A stretch of DNA of 64,000 nucleotides from positions 1-64,000 of the forward strand of contig JAPPUL010000068.1 of NCBI GenBank assembly GCA_026874595.1. Reading direction: 5' to 3'. The notes under the pieces were generated by a model, which searched no databases, had not been told where the DNA came from, and worked only from the letters and a program-made list of their open reading frames with translations. This document shows positions 24,531-34,146 of this stretch, one piece after another; position 1 is the stretch's first letter, and every line of letters starts with the position of its first letter. Origin of the DNA: Sipunculus nudus (Eukaryota > Annelida > Sipuncula > Golfingiida > Sipunculidae). The position numbers and the translations under genes are program-made.

Positions 24531-25959
24531 AAAGAATAGTGAGTTTAAAAAAAGAGTTAAGAAAGAGCTTGAAGGGCGAGAGGGGCGAAAAAACTTTAGA
24601 CTGGCAATGGATAGCATAGTTAAACGCCGTAAAGAAGCTTTTAGTGATAAAGAAGAACTTGAGTATTTAAGAAACTTAGGAAACTATATAAAGGTAAAAG
24701 CCTTATCTAACCTGCCAGATTTACTTGAAAGGCTTGAAAGCAATTGTCAAAAGAATGGGATAAAAGTACACTGGGCCCAAACATCCGATAGTGCTAATAA
24801 TATTATACTAGATATAATAAGAACCCATAATGCAAATAAGCTAGTAAAAGGTAAGTCCATGGTCTCAGAGGAGATACACTTAAATGACTTTTTAGAGGAG
24901 AATGGGATTGAATGTATAGAAACAGACCTTGGGGAATATATAATCCAGCTTGCCAAAGAAAAGCCTTACCATATAATAGTGCCTGCGATTCACAAAGATA
25001 AGAGACAGATAGCAAAACTATTTGAGGAAAAACTAGGAACTAAATATACAGAAGAAATAAAAGAGCTAACAAAAATAGCAAGAGCAAAACTTCGTAAAAA
25101 GTTTCGTGAGGCACAAATTGGTCTTAGCGGAGTAAACTTTGCAGTTGCAGATACAGGAACTCTTTGTTTAGTAGAGAATGAAGGTAATGGACGGATGTGT
25201 ACAACCGTACCTCCTGTACATATTGCTATAATGGGCATAGAAAAAGTAGTAGAAAAGCTTGAGGAGGTGCCACCACTTCTTAGCTTGCTTACAAGATCAG
25301 CTACCGGACAAAAGATTACAACTTATTTTAATATGATTAACTCCCCAAGAAAGGAGAATGAAAAAGATGGGCCAGATGAAGTGCATTTAGTGATTCTTGA
25401 TAATGGACGTAGTAAGATATATGCTAATAAAGAAGTCCAAGAAGCATTATTATGTATCCGTTGTGGAGCCTGTTTAAATCATTGTCCAATATACTTGTCA
25501 ATAGGCGGGCATGGCTATGGATATGTTTATCCTGGTCCTATTGGTAAAATACTTACTACGATGATGGAAGGGATGAAGAAGGCAGGAGAGCTACCAACTG
25601 CATCAAGTTTATGTAACGCTTGTTCAGAAGTATGTCCTGTTAAGATACCTTTAGCTGATATTATTATTAAACTAAGAAATGAAGCTGTTGAAAAGCCTCG
25701 TGGTTCAAATATTGCAAATATTGCAAGTAATGAACGTCAAAAAAACTTAATTGAAGGTATTATATGGAAATTATGGCGAATGCTATACTCATCACCTAGG
25801 ATATATAGGCTATTACTTAGTGTCGGAAGGCCAATAATGTATAAAAGGCGGCTTAACTTTGGTCCTCTAAAAGAGTGGAATAAGTTTAGAGTCCCCCCTA
25901 AACTAGCTAAGGAGTCGCTTAATAAGCTGCTTAAGCAAAGAGGAGTCGATTATGAGTAA
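24523..25959 (+). CDS. lutB: Lactate utilisation protein B (Fe-S / LUD domain)
   Basis: 478 aa. An N-terminal LUD domain (KGKSMVSEEIHLND, VNFAVADTGTLCLVENEGNGR) is followed by a ferredoxin-like region with CIRCGACLNHCP (about 308-319) and CNACSEVCPVKIP (about 363-375), giving two 4Fe-4S clusters, and a C-terminal tail. This is the LutB/YkgF family. It overlaps lutA and lutC by 8 bp each, so the three subunits are translated together. Confidence 0.94.
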   Translation: MAKKNSEFKKRVKKELEGREGRKNFRLAMDSIVKRRKEAFSDKEELEYLRNLGNYIKVKALSNLPDLLERLESNCQKNGIKVHWAQTSDSANNIILDIIRTHNANKLVKGKSMVSEEIHLNDFLEENGIECIETDLGEYIIQLAKEKPYHIIVPAIHKDKRQIAKLFEEKLGTKYTEEIKELTKIARAKLRKKFREAQIGLSGVNFAVADTGTLCLVENEGNGRMCTTVPPVHIAIMGIEKVVEKLEEVPPLLSLLTRSATGQKITTYFNMINSPRKENEKDGPDEVHLVILDNGRSKIYANKEVQEALLCIRCGACLNHCPIYLSIGGHGYGYVYPGPIGKILTTMMEGMKKAGELPTASSLCNACSEVCPVKIPLADIIIKLRNEAVEKPRGSNIANIASNERQKNLIEGIIWKLWRMLYSSPRIYRLLLSVGRPIMYKRRLNFGPLKEWNKFRVPPKLAKESLNKLLKQRGVDYE

Positions 25960-26617
25960 TGCCAAGGTTAATATATTATCACGTCTTAAAAAGTCTATAT
26001 TTAATAATAATGTCTTACAACATAATGATTATGACACTCTATATTCTAATATCCTTAATACTAAAAAAGTCTTTAATAATAAGCTTGACAGACTAAAAGA
26101 TTTACTAATAAACGTTCATAATGCAAAGGTATATGATACTACTAATGACAATATTGTTAAAGACACACAAGACATTCTACAAAAAAAGAAAATTAAGACT
26201 TTACTATATTCAGAAAAAACAGATATTGGTAAAAAGCTATCCCTTGCGATGTCCAAAAGCGATATAGAACTTGTTAGTTACCCTGATAATATTAACAATT
26301 TTAAAGAAAAGTTATTTAGTATAGATGCCTCTATAACTACTACAGTAGGAGGAATAGCAGATACAGGCACTCTTATAATATGCCCTACAAAAGAAGAGCC
26401 AAGATCGATGTCATTGGTGCCACCAATACACATAGCTATTTTAGATAGTAAAAATATATATAACACATTTTTAGAAGCAATAGAAAATGCAGATTGGACA
26501 AATACTACAAATATTGTTTTAGTATCAGGCCCCTCAAAAACAGCTGATATAGAATTTGTATTAACTCACGGTGTCCATGGCCCAAAAGAGCTAATTGTGT
26601 TTCTATTGAGTAATTAA
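25952..26617 (+). CDS. lutC: Lactate utilisation protein C (LUD domain)
   Basis: 221 aa with the LUD fold signature TTVGGIADTGTLI, PRSMSLVPPIHIAIL and GPSKTADIEFVLTHGVHGPKEL near the C-terminus, the LutC/YkgG pattern. It is the third component of the L-lactate oxidation complex. The start ATG overlaps lutB by 8 bp. It is followed by a 163-bp spacer containing a candidate promoter for the next gene. Confidence 0.92.
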   Translation: MSNAKVNILSRLKKSIFNNNVLQHNDYDTLYSNILNTKKVFNNKLDRLKDLLINVHNAKVYDTTNDNIVKDTQDILQKKKIKTLLYSEKTDIGKKLSLAMSKSDIELVSYPDNINNFKEKLFSIDASITTTVGGIADTGTLIICPTKEEPRSMSLVPPIHIAILDSKNIYNTFLEAIENADWTNTTNIVLVSGPSKTADIEFVLTHGVHGPKELIVFLLSN

Positions 26618-26708
26618 CCATCACTAATATATTAGCTTTATTATTCTAATCTTTAAGCAACTATAGCAACTATATAGAACAAATCCCAACAGGTATTAGA
26701 ATTATTCC

Positions 26709-26737
26709 TTGACTAAGGAGTTTATATAAGGTAAATT
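26709..26737 (+). promoter_or_regulatory. Candidate sigma-70-type promoter for the FAD/Fe-S dehydrogenase
   Basis: TTGACT (26709-26714), a 17-bp spacer and TAAATT (26732-26737) lie about 45 bp before the ATG at 26781, after the lutABC stop. Spacing is ideal and the -35 is one base from consensus; the -10 is weaker. It suggests the gene can be expressed separately from lutABC. Confidence 0.45.
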
Positions 26738-26780
26738 ATCAATCTAAATATAGAAAAGAATTATGGATATATAAAAACAT

Positions 26781-29687
26781 ATGAATATAGAAGAGTTAAA
26801 AACTTCTTTAGAAGGTAAAGTCCTTAATGATGAGACATCACGATTACTTTATGCAACTGATGCATCTGTATATAGAGAAGTACCTAGCATGGTATGCTTA
26901 CCTAGAAATAAAGAAGATATAATAAAGATTATTACTTTTGCCAAAGAGCATGAACTAACTATAATACCACGTACTGCGGGCACATCTTTAGCGGGGCAGG
27001 TAGTTGGTTCTGGGATTATTGTTGACGTATCTTTAATGAACAAGATACTTGAAGTTAACAAAGAGGAAGGTTGGGTTAGAGTGGAACCTGGGGTTGTATA
27101 TGATGAGCTTAATAGCTACCTTAAACGATATAAGTTATTCTTTGCACCTGAGACATCTAGTTCTAATCGGTGTATGATGGGGGGGATGGTAGGTAATAAT
27201 TCTGCTGGTCTTCATTCTCTAGTATATGGTACTACACGCGATCATATAATATCTTTAAAGACTATACTAAGTGATACATCTGAGGTTGAGTTTGGCTATA
27301 TAAGTAAAGCTGAGTTTGAGGCTAAGTGTAATGGCAGTTCATTAGAAAGTAATATTTATAGTAATATTAAAGATATATTATCAGACCCTAAAAACAAAGA
27401 GGAGATAAATAAAGGATATCCAGATAAGAAGGTATTAAGACGCAATACGGGTTATGCCCTAGATGTCTTAGCTAGCTCAGAGGTTTTTTGTGATGGCGGT
27501 GCTAGATTTAACATGGCAAAGTTATTAACTGGCTCAGAAGGGACGCTAGCTTTTACAACCGAGATTAAGCTTAATATAATTCCCATATTGAATAAGCGAG
27601 TAGGACTTATTTGTGTACATTTGGATTCTATAATAGAGGCAGCAAAAGCTAATTTAATAGCATTAGAACATAAGCCCCAGGCGGTTGAGCTTATGGATAA
27701 AGCTATAGTAGATCTTACAAAAGATAATATAGAGCAAGCTAGAAATAGGTTTTTTATAAAAGGTGAGCCTGAAGCGGTCATTATGGTAGAATTTATTGCT
27801 GACACAGAAGAAGAGCTATATAGCATAAGAGACAGGCTTGAATCTGACATGAAAAAAGCTAATTTGGGCTATCACTTTCCAATCTTGCTTGATAATGATA
27901 TACAAAAAGCATGGGATCTGCGTAACGCAGGGCTTGGGATATTAGCTAATATGCCAGGAGATGCTAAACCGATTCCATTTATAGAAGATAGTGCAGTTAG
28001 TGCCAACTCATTAGAAGAGTATCTTAAGGAGTTTCAGTTAATATTAGATAAGTATAATTTATCTTGTGTATACTATGCTCATATATCTGTAGGAGAGTTA
28101 CACTTAAGGCCTGTTCTTAACTTAAAAAGCAGTAAAGACCATAAGATATTTAAGGAAGTGGCTTTAGAGGCAGCTACACTTGTAAAGAAGTATAAAGGGT
28201 CAATTAGTGGTGAACATGGAGATGGTAGGTCAAGGAGTGAGTTTATACCTCTTATTATCGGAGAGCATAATTATAACTTACTAAAGAGGATAAAGAAAAC
28301 GTGGGATCCGTTAAATGTATTTAATAGAGGTAAGATAATAGATTCTGTTGAAATGTCGTCTAATCTTAGATATGATCCAGAGAAAAAGGTTAATGATGTA
28401 GATACAACATTTGATTTTGCAAGTTCTTATGGGATGCTTGGGATGATAGAGAAGTGTAATGGAGTGGGCTCATGCCGTAAATCGCTTAGCGGTATTATGT
28501 GTCCTAGTTATATGGCAAGTAAAGATGAGGCTTTTACAACCAGAGCCCGAGCTAATCTCTTAAGAGAGTCTTTTAATAACGGAAATTCTTTTAAAAACAA
28601 AGAAGTATACAAAATACTTGATCACTGTCTTTCTTGCAAAGGATGTAAGGCTGAGTGTCCGTCTAATGTTGATATGACAAAATTAAAAGCTGAGTATCTG
28701 CAACATTATTATGATGATAATAAGGTCCCACTTAGAGTATTATTATCAGCATATATGCCAAGTATGTATAAGCTTGGGTCTATTTATCCTAGACTATTTA
28801 ACTATAGTTTAAAGAGTAGAATGATTAAAGGAATGTTAAAACTTAGTTTAAAAAGAGAAATACCCAAAGTACATAAAACTACCCTAGAAAGATGGATTAA
28901 AAAGAATTTAGCTAATATTAATAAATCGCTTACAAATAAAACAGGTTCTTTAAATCTCTTTGTAGATGAGTTTACTAACTATATTGATGTAGATATTGGT
29001 ATTAAGGCTATTTTAGTTTTAAATAAGCTAGGTTATTATATAAAACCTCATTACATTAATAGTGGCCGTGCACTGTTGTCTAATGGGCTTATAAGGAAAG
29101 CTAAGAAAAAAGCTATTAGTAATGTTAAGATGCTAAGAGACTCTATATCTTCTTCGGAGCCTCTTATAGGTATTGAGCCGTCTGCAGTTTTAACCGTTAA
29201 AGATGAGTATATTGACCTTGTAGATAAAGAACTTCTTGATAGTGCAAAGCTTATATCACAGAATACATTTATGATAGACGAGTTCCTGGCTCGTGAGGCA
29301 AGTAATGGACGAATAACTAAAAGTTTATTTTCTAACAAAAATAAAACTATTTTACTACATGGTCATTGCTACCAAAAAGTATTAGGTTCTGTGGAGTCTA
29401 TTAAATACATATTATCCTATCCAGAGAATTATAAAGTAGAAGATATCGCATCTGGCTGTTGTGGGATGGCAGGATTCTTTGGATATGAGAAAGATCATTA
29501 TGAGTTATCGATGAAGATAGGTGAATTAGTATTATTCCCAACTGTAAGGACGGCAAATAGCGCTAGTGTTATATGTGCTAATGGAACTAGTTGTAGAAGC
29601 CAAATTAAAGATGGCACAGGAGCTAACGCTCTACATTCAGTTGAGATATTATATAGTGCACTTAATAATGACGGACACTCATCTTGA
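26781..29687 (+). CDS. FAD-linked oxidase / Fe-S fusion (D-lactate or glycolate dehydrogenase type)
   Basis: 968 aa. The N-terminal half is a PCMH-type FAD-binding domain (about 30-210; PRTAGTSLAGQVVG, GGMVGNNSAG) plus FAD-oxidase C domain (about 265-525; SGEHGDGRSRSEF). The C-terminal half has a ferredoxin region (C-rich CNGVGSCRKSL ... CP and CLSCKGCKAECPSNVDM, about 565-635) and a CCG-domain segment (HGHCYQK, GCCGMAGFFG). This GlcD/GlcF-like fusion is found in D-lactate (Dld/YdiJ) and D-2-hydroxyacid dehydrogenases that feed quinone. Placement after lutABC favours D-lactate, giving both stereoisomers; the substrate is inferred. Confidence 0.88.
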   Translation: MNIEELKTSLEGKVLNDETSRLLYATDASVYREVPSMVCLPRNKEDIIKIITFAKEHELTIIPRTAGTSLAGQVVGSGIIVDVSLMNKILEVNKEEGWVRVEPGVVYDELNSYLKRYKLFFAPETSSSNRCMMGGMVGNNSAGLHSLVYGTTRDHIISLKTILSDTSEVEFGYISKAEFEAKCNGSSLESNIYSNIKDILSDPKNKEEINKGYPDKKVLRRNTGYALDVLASSEVFCDGGARFNMAKLLTGSEGTLAFTTEIKLNIIPILNKRVGLICVHLDSIIEAAKANLIALEHKPQAVELMDKAIVDLTKDNIEQARNRFFIKGEPEAVIMVEFIADTEEELYSIRDRLESDMKKANLGYHFPILLDNDIQKAWDLRNAGLGILANMPGDAKPIPFIEDSAVSANSLEEYLKEFQLILDKYNLSCVYYAHISVGELHLRPVLNLKSSKDHKIFKEVALEAATLVKKYKGSISGEHGDGRSRSEFIPLIIGEHNYNLLKRIKKTWDPLNVFNRGKIIDSVEMSSNLRYDPEKKVNDVDTTFDFASSYGMLGMIEKCNGVGSCRKSLSGIMCPSYMASKDEAFTTRARANLLRESFNNGNSFKNKEVYKILDHCLSCKGCKAECPSNVDMTKLKAEYLQHYYDDNKVPLRVLLSAYMPSMYKLGSIYPRLFNYSLKSRMIKGMLKLSLKREIPKVHKTTLERWIKKNLANINKSLTNKTGSLNLFVDEFTNYIDVDIGIKAILVLNKLGYYIKPHYINSGRALLSNGLIRKAKKKAISNVKMLRDSISSSEPLIGIEPSAVLTVKDEYIDLVDKELLDSAKLISQNTFMIDEFLAREASNGRITKSLFSNKNKTILLHGHCYQKVLGSVESIKYILSYPENYKVEDIASGCCGMAGFFGYEKDHYELSMKIGELVLFPTVRTANSASVICANGTSCRSQIKDGTGANALHSVEILYSALNNDGHSS

Positions 29688-29768
29688 AAAAGAAAGAATA
29701 ATAGAACTTCAAAAGGATGCCATTCCATACCTTGTAATTACTTATTCCTAAGACAATATGTTAATTTT

Positions 29769-29789
29769 AAAAAAAGCTTCGCCTTTTTG
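29769..29789 (+). terminator. Weak hairpin with T-run after the dehydrogenase gene
   Basis: aaaaaaagc-ttc-gccttttt can form a small stem with a bulged C and ends in a T-tract, 80 bp after the dehydrogenase stop and before the TRAP promoter. The stem is short and mostly A-T, so this is tentative. Confidence 0.3.
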
Positions 29790-29810
29790 ACCTAAATTTA
29801 TTACTTTTGC

Positions 29811-29840
29811 TTTGGATGTTTTTATATATTCCTATATAAT
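29811..29840 (+). promoter_or_regulatory. Candidate promoter for the first TAXI-TRAP operon
   Basis: TTTGGA (29811-29816), 18-bp spacer, TATAAT (29835-29840), about 54 bp before the receptor gene start. The -10 is a perfect consensus. GGAGG at 29881-29885 is the ribosome site. Confidence 0.45.
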
Positions 29841-29893
29841 GGCTATATAACATAAACGTTCTTTAAAAGAAAAATAAATGGAGGATAATAGAT

Positions 29894-30883
29894 ATGGGTA
29901 GATATTATTATTTAGTTATTTCTTTTATTTTATTAGTGTTCATGCAGTTTAATTGTAGTAGGGGTAAGTTCATAACGATAGGCACAGGTGGACAAACAGG
30001 AGTATACTATCCTGTTGGACAGAATATATGTAAATTGGTTAATGCAAAAGAAGATGATTATGGAATAAAGGCAACAGCAGAGTCAACAGCCGGTTCTGTA
30101 TATAATGTCAACACGGTATTAGCAGGAGGGATTGATTTTGGTATTGCGCAGTCTGACATACAATACTTAGCTTATGCAGGACTTGGCGATTGGGAAAAGA
30201 AGGGTAAGCAAACTGATTTAAGGTCTTTATTTTCCCTTCATGCAGAAGCTTTAACATTGATAGCATCTGTTGACAGTGGGATAGAAAATGCTCTTGGCTT
30301 AAAGGGCAAGCGTGTCAATATAGGGTTACCTGGAACAGGGCACAGAAGGAATGTAGAGGATTTATTATCGATTGTAGGATTATCGGTAAGTGATATAAAT
30401 GAAAAAGCAGTTAAACCTATAAGCTCTTCTAGATTAGTACAAGATGAAAGACTTGACGCTTTTTTCTATACAGTAGGACATCCGAATGGAAGTATAAAGG
30501 AGGCAACATCAAGTAGAATAAAGGTAAGGCTTGTATCACTTGATGAGTCAGTTATTAATAAGCTGGAAAATAAGTATTCTTATTATACAAAGGCAACGAT
30601 ACCGCGGGCCTTGTATCCCAATAGTGCAAACACATCAGATGTAAATACAATAGGGGTTAGGGCAACATTAGTAAGTTCAACAAGAGTAAGTGAGGAGATT
30701 GCCTATATAGTTACCAAAGAGGTTTTTGATAATTTTGATGAGGTAAGGAACTTTCATCCTTCTTATGCTTTGTTAAAGAAGGAAGACTTACTTAAAGGCT
30801 TATCAGCACCTATACACAAGGGAGCGTTAAAGTATTATAAAGAAGCGGGTTTGCTTGATAAGATAGATAAAAGACTAAGATAA
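29894..30883 (+). CDS. TAXI-family TRAP transporter solute receptor (first system)
   Basis: 329 aa. A hydrophobic signal peptide ends near QFNC (Cys21), a poor but possible lipobox. The TAXI hallmark TIGTGGQTGVYYPVG opens the mature domain, followed by GIDFGIAQSDIQYLAY, GKRVNIGLPGTGHRRNVEDLL and a C-terminal APIHKGALKYYKEAGLL. TAXI receptors capture small organic acids or amino acids for the adjacent TRAP permease and cannot be assigned a ligand from sequence alone. It stands 50 bp before the permease. Lactate or a related carboxylate is a reasonable guess from the lut genes upstream. Confidence 0.9.
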   Translation: MGRYYYLVISFILLVFMQFNCSRGKFITIGTGGQTGVYYPVGQNICKLVNAKEDDYGIKATAESTAGSVYNVNTVLAGGIDFGIAQSDIQYLAYAGLGDWEKKGKQTDLRSLFSLHAEALTLIASVDSGIENALGLKGKRVNIGLPGTGHRRNVEDLLSIVGLSVSDINEKAVKPISSSRLVQDERLDAFFYTVGHPNGSIKEATSSRIKVRLVSLDESVINKLENKYSYYTKATIPRALYPNSANTSDVNTIGVRATLVSSTRVSEEIAYIVTKEVFDNFDEVRNFHPSYALLKKEDLLKGLSAPIHKGALKYYKEAGLLDKIDKRLR

Positions 30884-30933
30884 ATCTTTATATTAAGCTA
30901 AACAAGTCAAACAATGAAGAGGAGAGACATACA

Positions 30934-32955
30934 ATGAAAGATAGATCTAGGCCTGTGGGTGATGATGAGAAGTCATTTTCTATAAAGGACTATCTTAGTA
31001 ATAAGACATTATTTGTACTAGGTTTAGCATGGGCTATATTTCAGCTACTTATAGATAGAGTAGTTATAGTAGACGAGATATACATACGTGCTATTCACCT
31101 TGGTTTTGCTATCTCATTTATATTTGTCTATACATCTTCAAAGCTTTTTGCTAGTACAGATACAAAGTTAGGCAAGGTAATAAACTATAGTTTAGCTATA
31201 ATAGGAGGGCTTAGTGCATTATATATAATAATGGACTGGCCGGATGTTAGTAAGCGAAGTAGCGATCCATTAGCACTAGATTTAATAGCAGGCTTAGTGC
31301 TCGTAATACTATTGCTGGAGGCAACAAGACGAGCAGTAGGGCCTGCCTTACCAATTATAGCGATAGTATTTTCAATATATGCTTTTCTAGCTCCTTATCT
31401 ACCTGGCGTATTAAGTCATAGTGGGATTGATTTTAACAAATATTTATCCCAAACCTCATTATCAACAGAAGGTATATATGGAATACCTCTTGATGTTTCA
31501 GCCTCAATAGTATATTTATTTGTATTATTTGGCTCTATTATGGACAAAGGTGGAGCAGGTAAGTTTTTTATTGATCTAGCCTTATCACTTTTTGGGAGGT
31601 TTAGGGGCGGTCCTGCAAAGGCTTCGGTAGTATCGAGTGGGCTTACAGGCATGGTATCAGGGTCAAGTATTGCAAATATAGTTACTACTGGAACATTTAC
31701 TATACCTCTTATGAAGAAGGTAGGCTATCCGGCAAAGAAGGCAGCAGCTATAGAGGTTGCAGCTAGTACAGATGGCCAACTTATGCCTCCTATTATGGGG
31801 GCTGCGGCTTTTATAATTGCCGAGTATGTCAATGTAAGTTATATTTCTGTAATAAAAGCAGCTATTATCCCTGCCCTAGCATCATATTTTGCACTATTTT
31901 ACGTTACACATTTAGAAGCTTTAAAGCTTGGAATGCGCGGTTTATTAAAAGAAGACCTGCAGGCTACTATATCAGTTTTAAAAGAAGGGTTTTATTATTT
32001 AATACCTCTTGGTCTTTTGGTTTACGAACTAATAATTGTAAGACATTCGCCACAAGTAGCTGTATTTTGGTCAATATTGTGCCTTATAGTCGTTATTCTT
32101 ATTAGAGAAGTAGTAAACCAGCTTATAAACGCAGAACGACCGAACATACAGCTTATTATTAAAGGCCTTAAGGAAGGTTCTTTAATAATTATAAGTGGAA
32201 TGCTTGAGGGATCAAAGAAGATGGCGCCGGTTGCCTTAGCTACTGCATCTGCTGGCATAATAGTTGGGATTGTAGGTATTGGAATTGGGACTATTATAAA
32301 TGATGCAGTTATAATGCTTTCAGCAGGAAATATAGTATTACTATTAATAATTACAGCAGTAGCGTGCCTTATACTTGGTATGGGACTGCCAACTACAGCA
32401 ACATATATTGTTATGGCAATAATAACAGCTCCTATAATATCTAGTGTTGGCTCGGATTACGGTGTAGAAATACCGTTAATAGCAGCTCATTTATTTTGTT
32501 TTTATTTTGGTATTTTGGCCGACGACACACCGCCAGTTGGCTTAGCAGCTTATACAGCGGCAGCCATTGCCGAATCTAATCCTATTCACACTGGTATACA
32601 AGCATTTATTTACGACATAAGAACAGCTATAATCCCATTTATGTTTATTTTTAATACAGAGTTAATACTTTATGGTATAGATAGTTGGCTAACAGGCATC
32701 TTAATTTTTATTATGGCAGCTATTGCTTCTTTTTCTTTTGCTAGTGCATTGCAAGGATGGTATGTTACAAAAAATAAATGGTATGATGTGCCATTATTCT
32801 TAATAGCTTCTTTTATACTTTTTCAACCAGGTATAACAGCATCTATATTTAATGTGGAGCATGATTTACGATACTATTTTTATTTGCTTGGTCTATTAAT
32901 CTTGGGACTAGTATTTATTATACAAAAGGTTAGAGTTAAAACTACTGCTTCATAG
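30934..32955 (+). CDS. TRAP transporter 4TM/12TM fused permease (first system)
   Basis: 673 aa, very hydrophobic throughout. The small DctQ-like and large DctM-like subunits are fused, as is usual in TAXI systems. The DctM part contains the conserved SGLTGMVSGSSIANIVTTGTF segment (about 229-250), STDGQLMPPIMGAAAF and a second motif LGMGLPTTATYIVMA. It would take up the receptor's ligand using a Na+ or H+ gradient. A strong GAGGAGAG ribosome site lies 10-18 nt upstream. It is paralogous to the permease at 58.8-60.7 kb. Confidence 0.93.
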   Translation: MKDRSRPVGDDEKSFSIKDYLSNKTLFVLGLAWAIFQLLIDRVVIVDEIYIRAIHLGFAISFIFVYTSSKLFASTDTKLGKVINYSLAIIGGLSALYIIMDWPDVSKRSSDPLALDLIAGLVLVILLLEATRRAVGPALPIIAIVFSIYAFLAPYLPGVLSHSGIDFNKYLSQTSLSTEGIYGIPLDVSASIVYLFVLFGSIMDKGGAGKFFIDLALSLFGRFRGGPAKASVVSSGLTGMVSGSSIANIVTTGTFTIPLMKKVGYPAKKAAAIEVAASTDGQLMPPIMGAAAFIIAEYVNVSYISVIKAAIIPALASYFALFYVTHLEALKLGMRGLLKEDLQATISVLKEGFYYLIPLGLLVYELIIVRHSPQVAVFWSILCLIVVILIREVVNQLINAERPNIQLIIKGLKEGSLIIISGMLEGSKKMAPVALATASAGIIVGIVGIGIGTIINDAVIMLSAGNIVLLLIITAVACLILGMGLPTTATYIVMAIITAPIISSVGSDYGVEIPLIAAHLFCFYFGILADDTPPVGLAAYTAAAIAESNPIHTGIQAFIYDIRTAIIPFMFIFNTELILYGIDSWLTGILIFIMAAIASFSFASALQGWYVTKNKWYDVPLFLIASFILFQPGITASIFNVEHDLRYYFYLLGLLILGLVFIIQKVRVKTTAS

Positions 32956-33008
32956 TTATATTAGTTATTAAGCTAAAGTATTTACTAGCTTTATAAAAGG
33001 AGAAAGAT

Positions 33009-33656
33009 ATGAAAAAAATGTTAGTATTAAGTATAGCCTTACTGTTAGTTATAATGGCTAATAATAGCTTTGCCGGTTTTGAGGTTAAAACTTCTGCAAA
33101 GGGTGGGGCAACTTTCAACTGGCTTATGCCTGGATTCGATAGTACGTTTGATAAGAACGATAACGAGCTTTCTATTGGGCCTTATATTACCGGTACTGGT
33201 GGGCTATTTGTTGAATTCGCATATTTGTTTGAAGGAATATTTATATATGGGATTGGACTTGAGATTGGTGTAGTGTATACCGGAAGAGGGGTGAAGCAGG
33301 AGGATACTATAAAAACAGAAGGTCATTATATAGGGGTTCCCGTTATGCTTAAAGTATCAGGTCCTTTTATAAAATATTTGTGGACGGGAGTTGGCGTATC
33401 TTATAATCGATTACTAGCTCACAAGACCCCCCCCCCTGTAGGTACTGTTATTAATAAAGATCTAGTAGAGCTTATTTATGGGCTGGGATTTTATATTCCT
33501 ATTACTAGTGTTGTTCAAATTGTTGGGGAGGTGAGAGGATATTTTGGACTCACTCATTATGAGAAAGTTAATCCTGCTACTAATACCATAACAGGGCTAG
33601 GTTCTAGAACTATAGGTTTTGATGTAATGCTTGGTATAGCTTTTAAGGTTTATTAA
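33009..33656 (+). CDS. Predicted outer-membrane beta-barrel protein with C10 tract
   Basis: 215 aa. A cleavable signal peptide (ends NNSFAG, about residue 22) is followed by alternating hydrophobic beta-strands rich in G/Y/F, and the last residue pattern (FKVY) fits an outer-membrane barrel of the porin/OmpA-like size class. GGAG lies 9 nt before the ATG. It is 53 bp after the TRAP permease and may be in the same transcript. A run of 10 C (33427-33436) encodes T-P-P-P in an exposed-looking loop. Confidence 0.7.
   Translation: MKKMLVLSIALLLVIMANNSFAGFEVKTSAKGGATFNWLMPGFDSTFDKNDNELSIGPYITGTGGLFVEFAYLFEGIFIYGIGLEIGVVYTGRGVKQEDTIKTEGHYIGVPVMLKVSGPFIKYLWTGVGVSYNRLLAHKTPPPVGTVINKDLVELIYGLGFYIPITSVVQIVGEVRGYFGLTHYEKVNPATNTITGLGSRTIGFDVMLGIAFKVY
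33427..33436 (+). repeat. Poly-C(10) homopolymer inside the outer-membrane protein gene
   Basis: Ten consecutive C bases lie about 420 bp into the coding frame of an otherwise roughly one-third GC genome. Gain or loss of one C would frameshift the protein after about residue 140. Confidence 0.98.
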
Positions 33657-34146
33657 AAAAAAGTATAGCTAGGTTTAGGCCTATGTTTTGGCACTAGGCC
33701 TAGTGGCTATATCAAATCAGAGCTAATATTATTCTTTTGATAAGTTTCGCCCTTTTATATAATTGAGTAGATTTATAGTATCCTCTTCTTTTTGTGGTAC
33801 AGGCAAATTAGTTAAATAACCATTTGTACGAAACTTTAGTTCAATAGCCCTTTAGTCCATCATGTGTATATTTTGTATTAGTCTTCGATAAAATTATTAC
33901 CTTTGCACCATAAGGAATAGTGTCAATAACTTCTGCCTTTATGGATGGACTAACACGTATATTAAGAGTTGATGCAATAACGTTTAGTTTTTCATTAACT
34001 TTTCTCTATAGTGTATAGTGTATAATTTGATATTACAATAAAATAAAAAAACAATAATATTAGCTTAATCATAAAGTGTCCTTAATTCTCCTTTTTAATT
34101 AATTGTTAGCAAACGTTCTAAGCAGATAGAACAAATTAGAATTCCC
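33657..34146. other. 490-bp region without an intact gene
   Basis: It contains an imperfect inverted repeat at 33665-33710 (taggccta palindromes) after the outer-membrane gene, then a decayed minus-strand SH3b gene (33729-34072), then about 70 bp of AT-rich sequence before the nusB stop. Nothing else is recognisable. Confidence 0.7.
33729..34072 (-). pseudogene. Decayed exported SH3b-domain protein gene
   Basis: From ATG at 34072 the frame gives a signal-peptide-like MIKLILLFFYFIVISNYTLY and stops after 25 codons. The next frame continues with LNVIASTLNIRVSPSIKAEV and TIPYGAKVIIL, the classic core of a bacterial SH3 (SH3_3) domain, then stops after LKGY. A third segment in another frame encodes NGYLTNLPVPQKEEDTINLL and ends at 33729. 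Two frame breaks in 340 bp make this a pseudogene. SH3b domains usually bind the cell wall; a related SH3b segment occurs at 54.2 kb. Confidence 0.75.

Noticed and set aside
33665-33710. Inverted repeat with two taggccta palindromes after the outer-membrane gene
   Set aside because: The stem is interrupted and no T-run follows, so it cannot be called a terminator.
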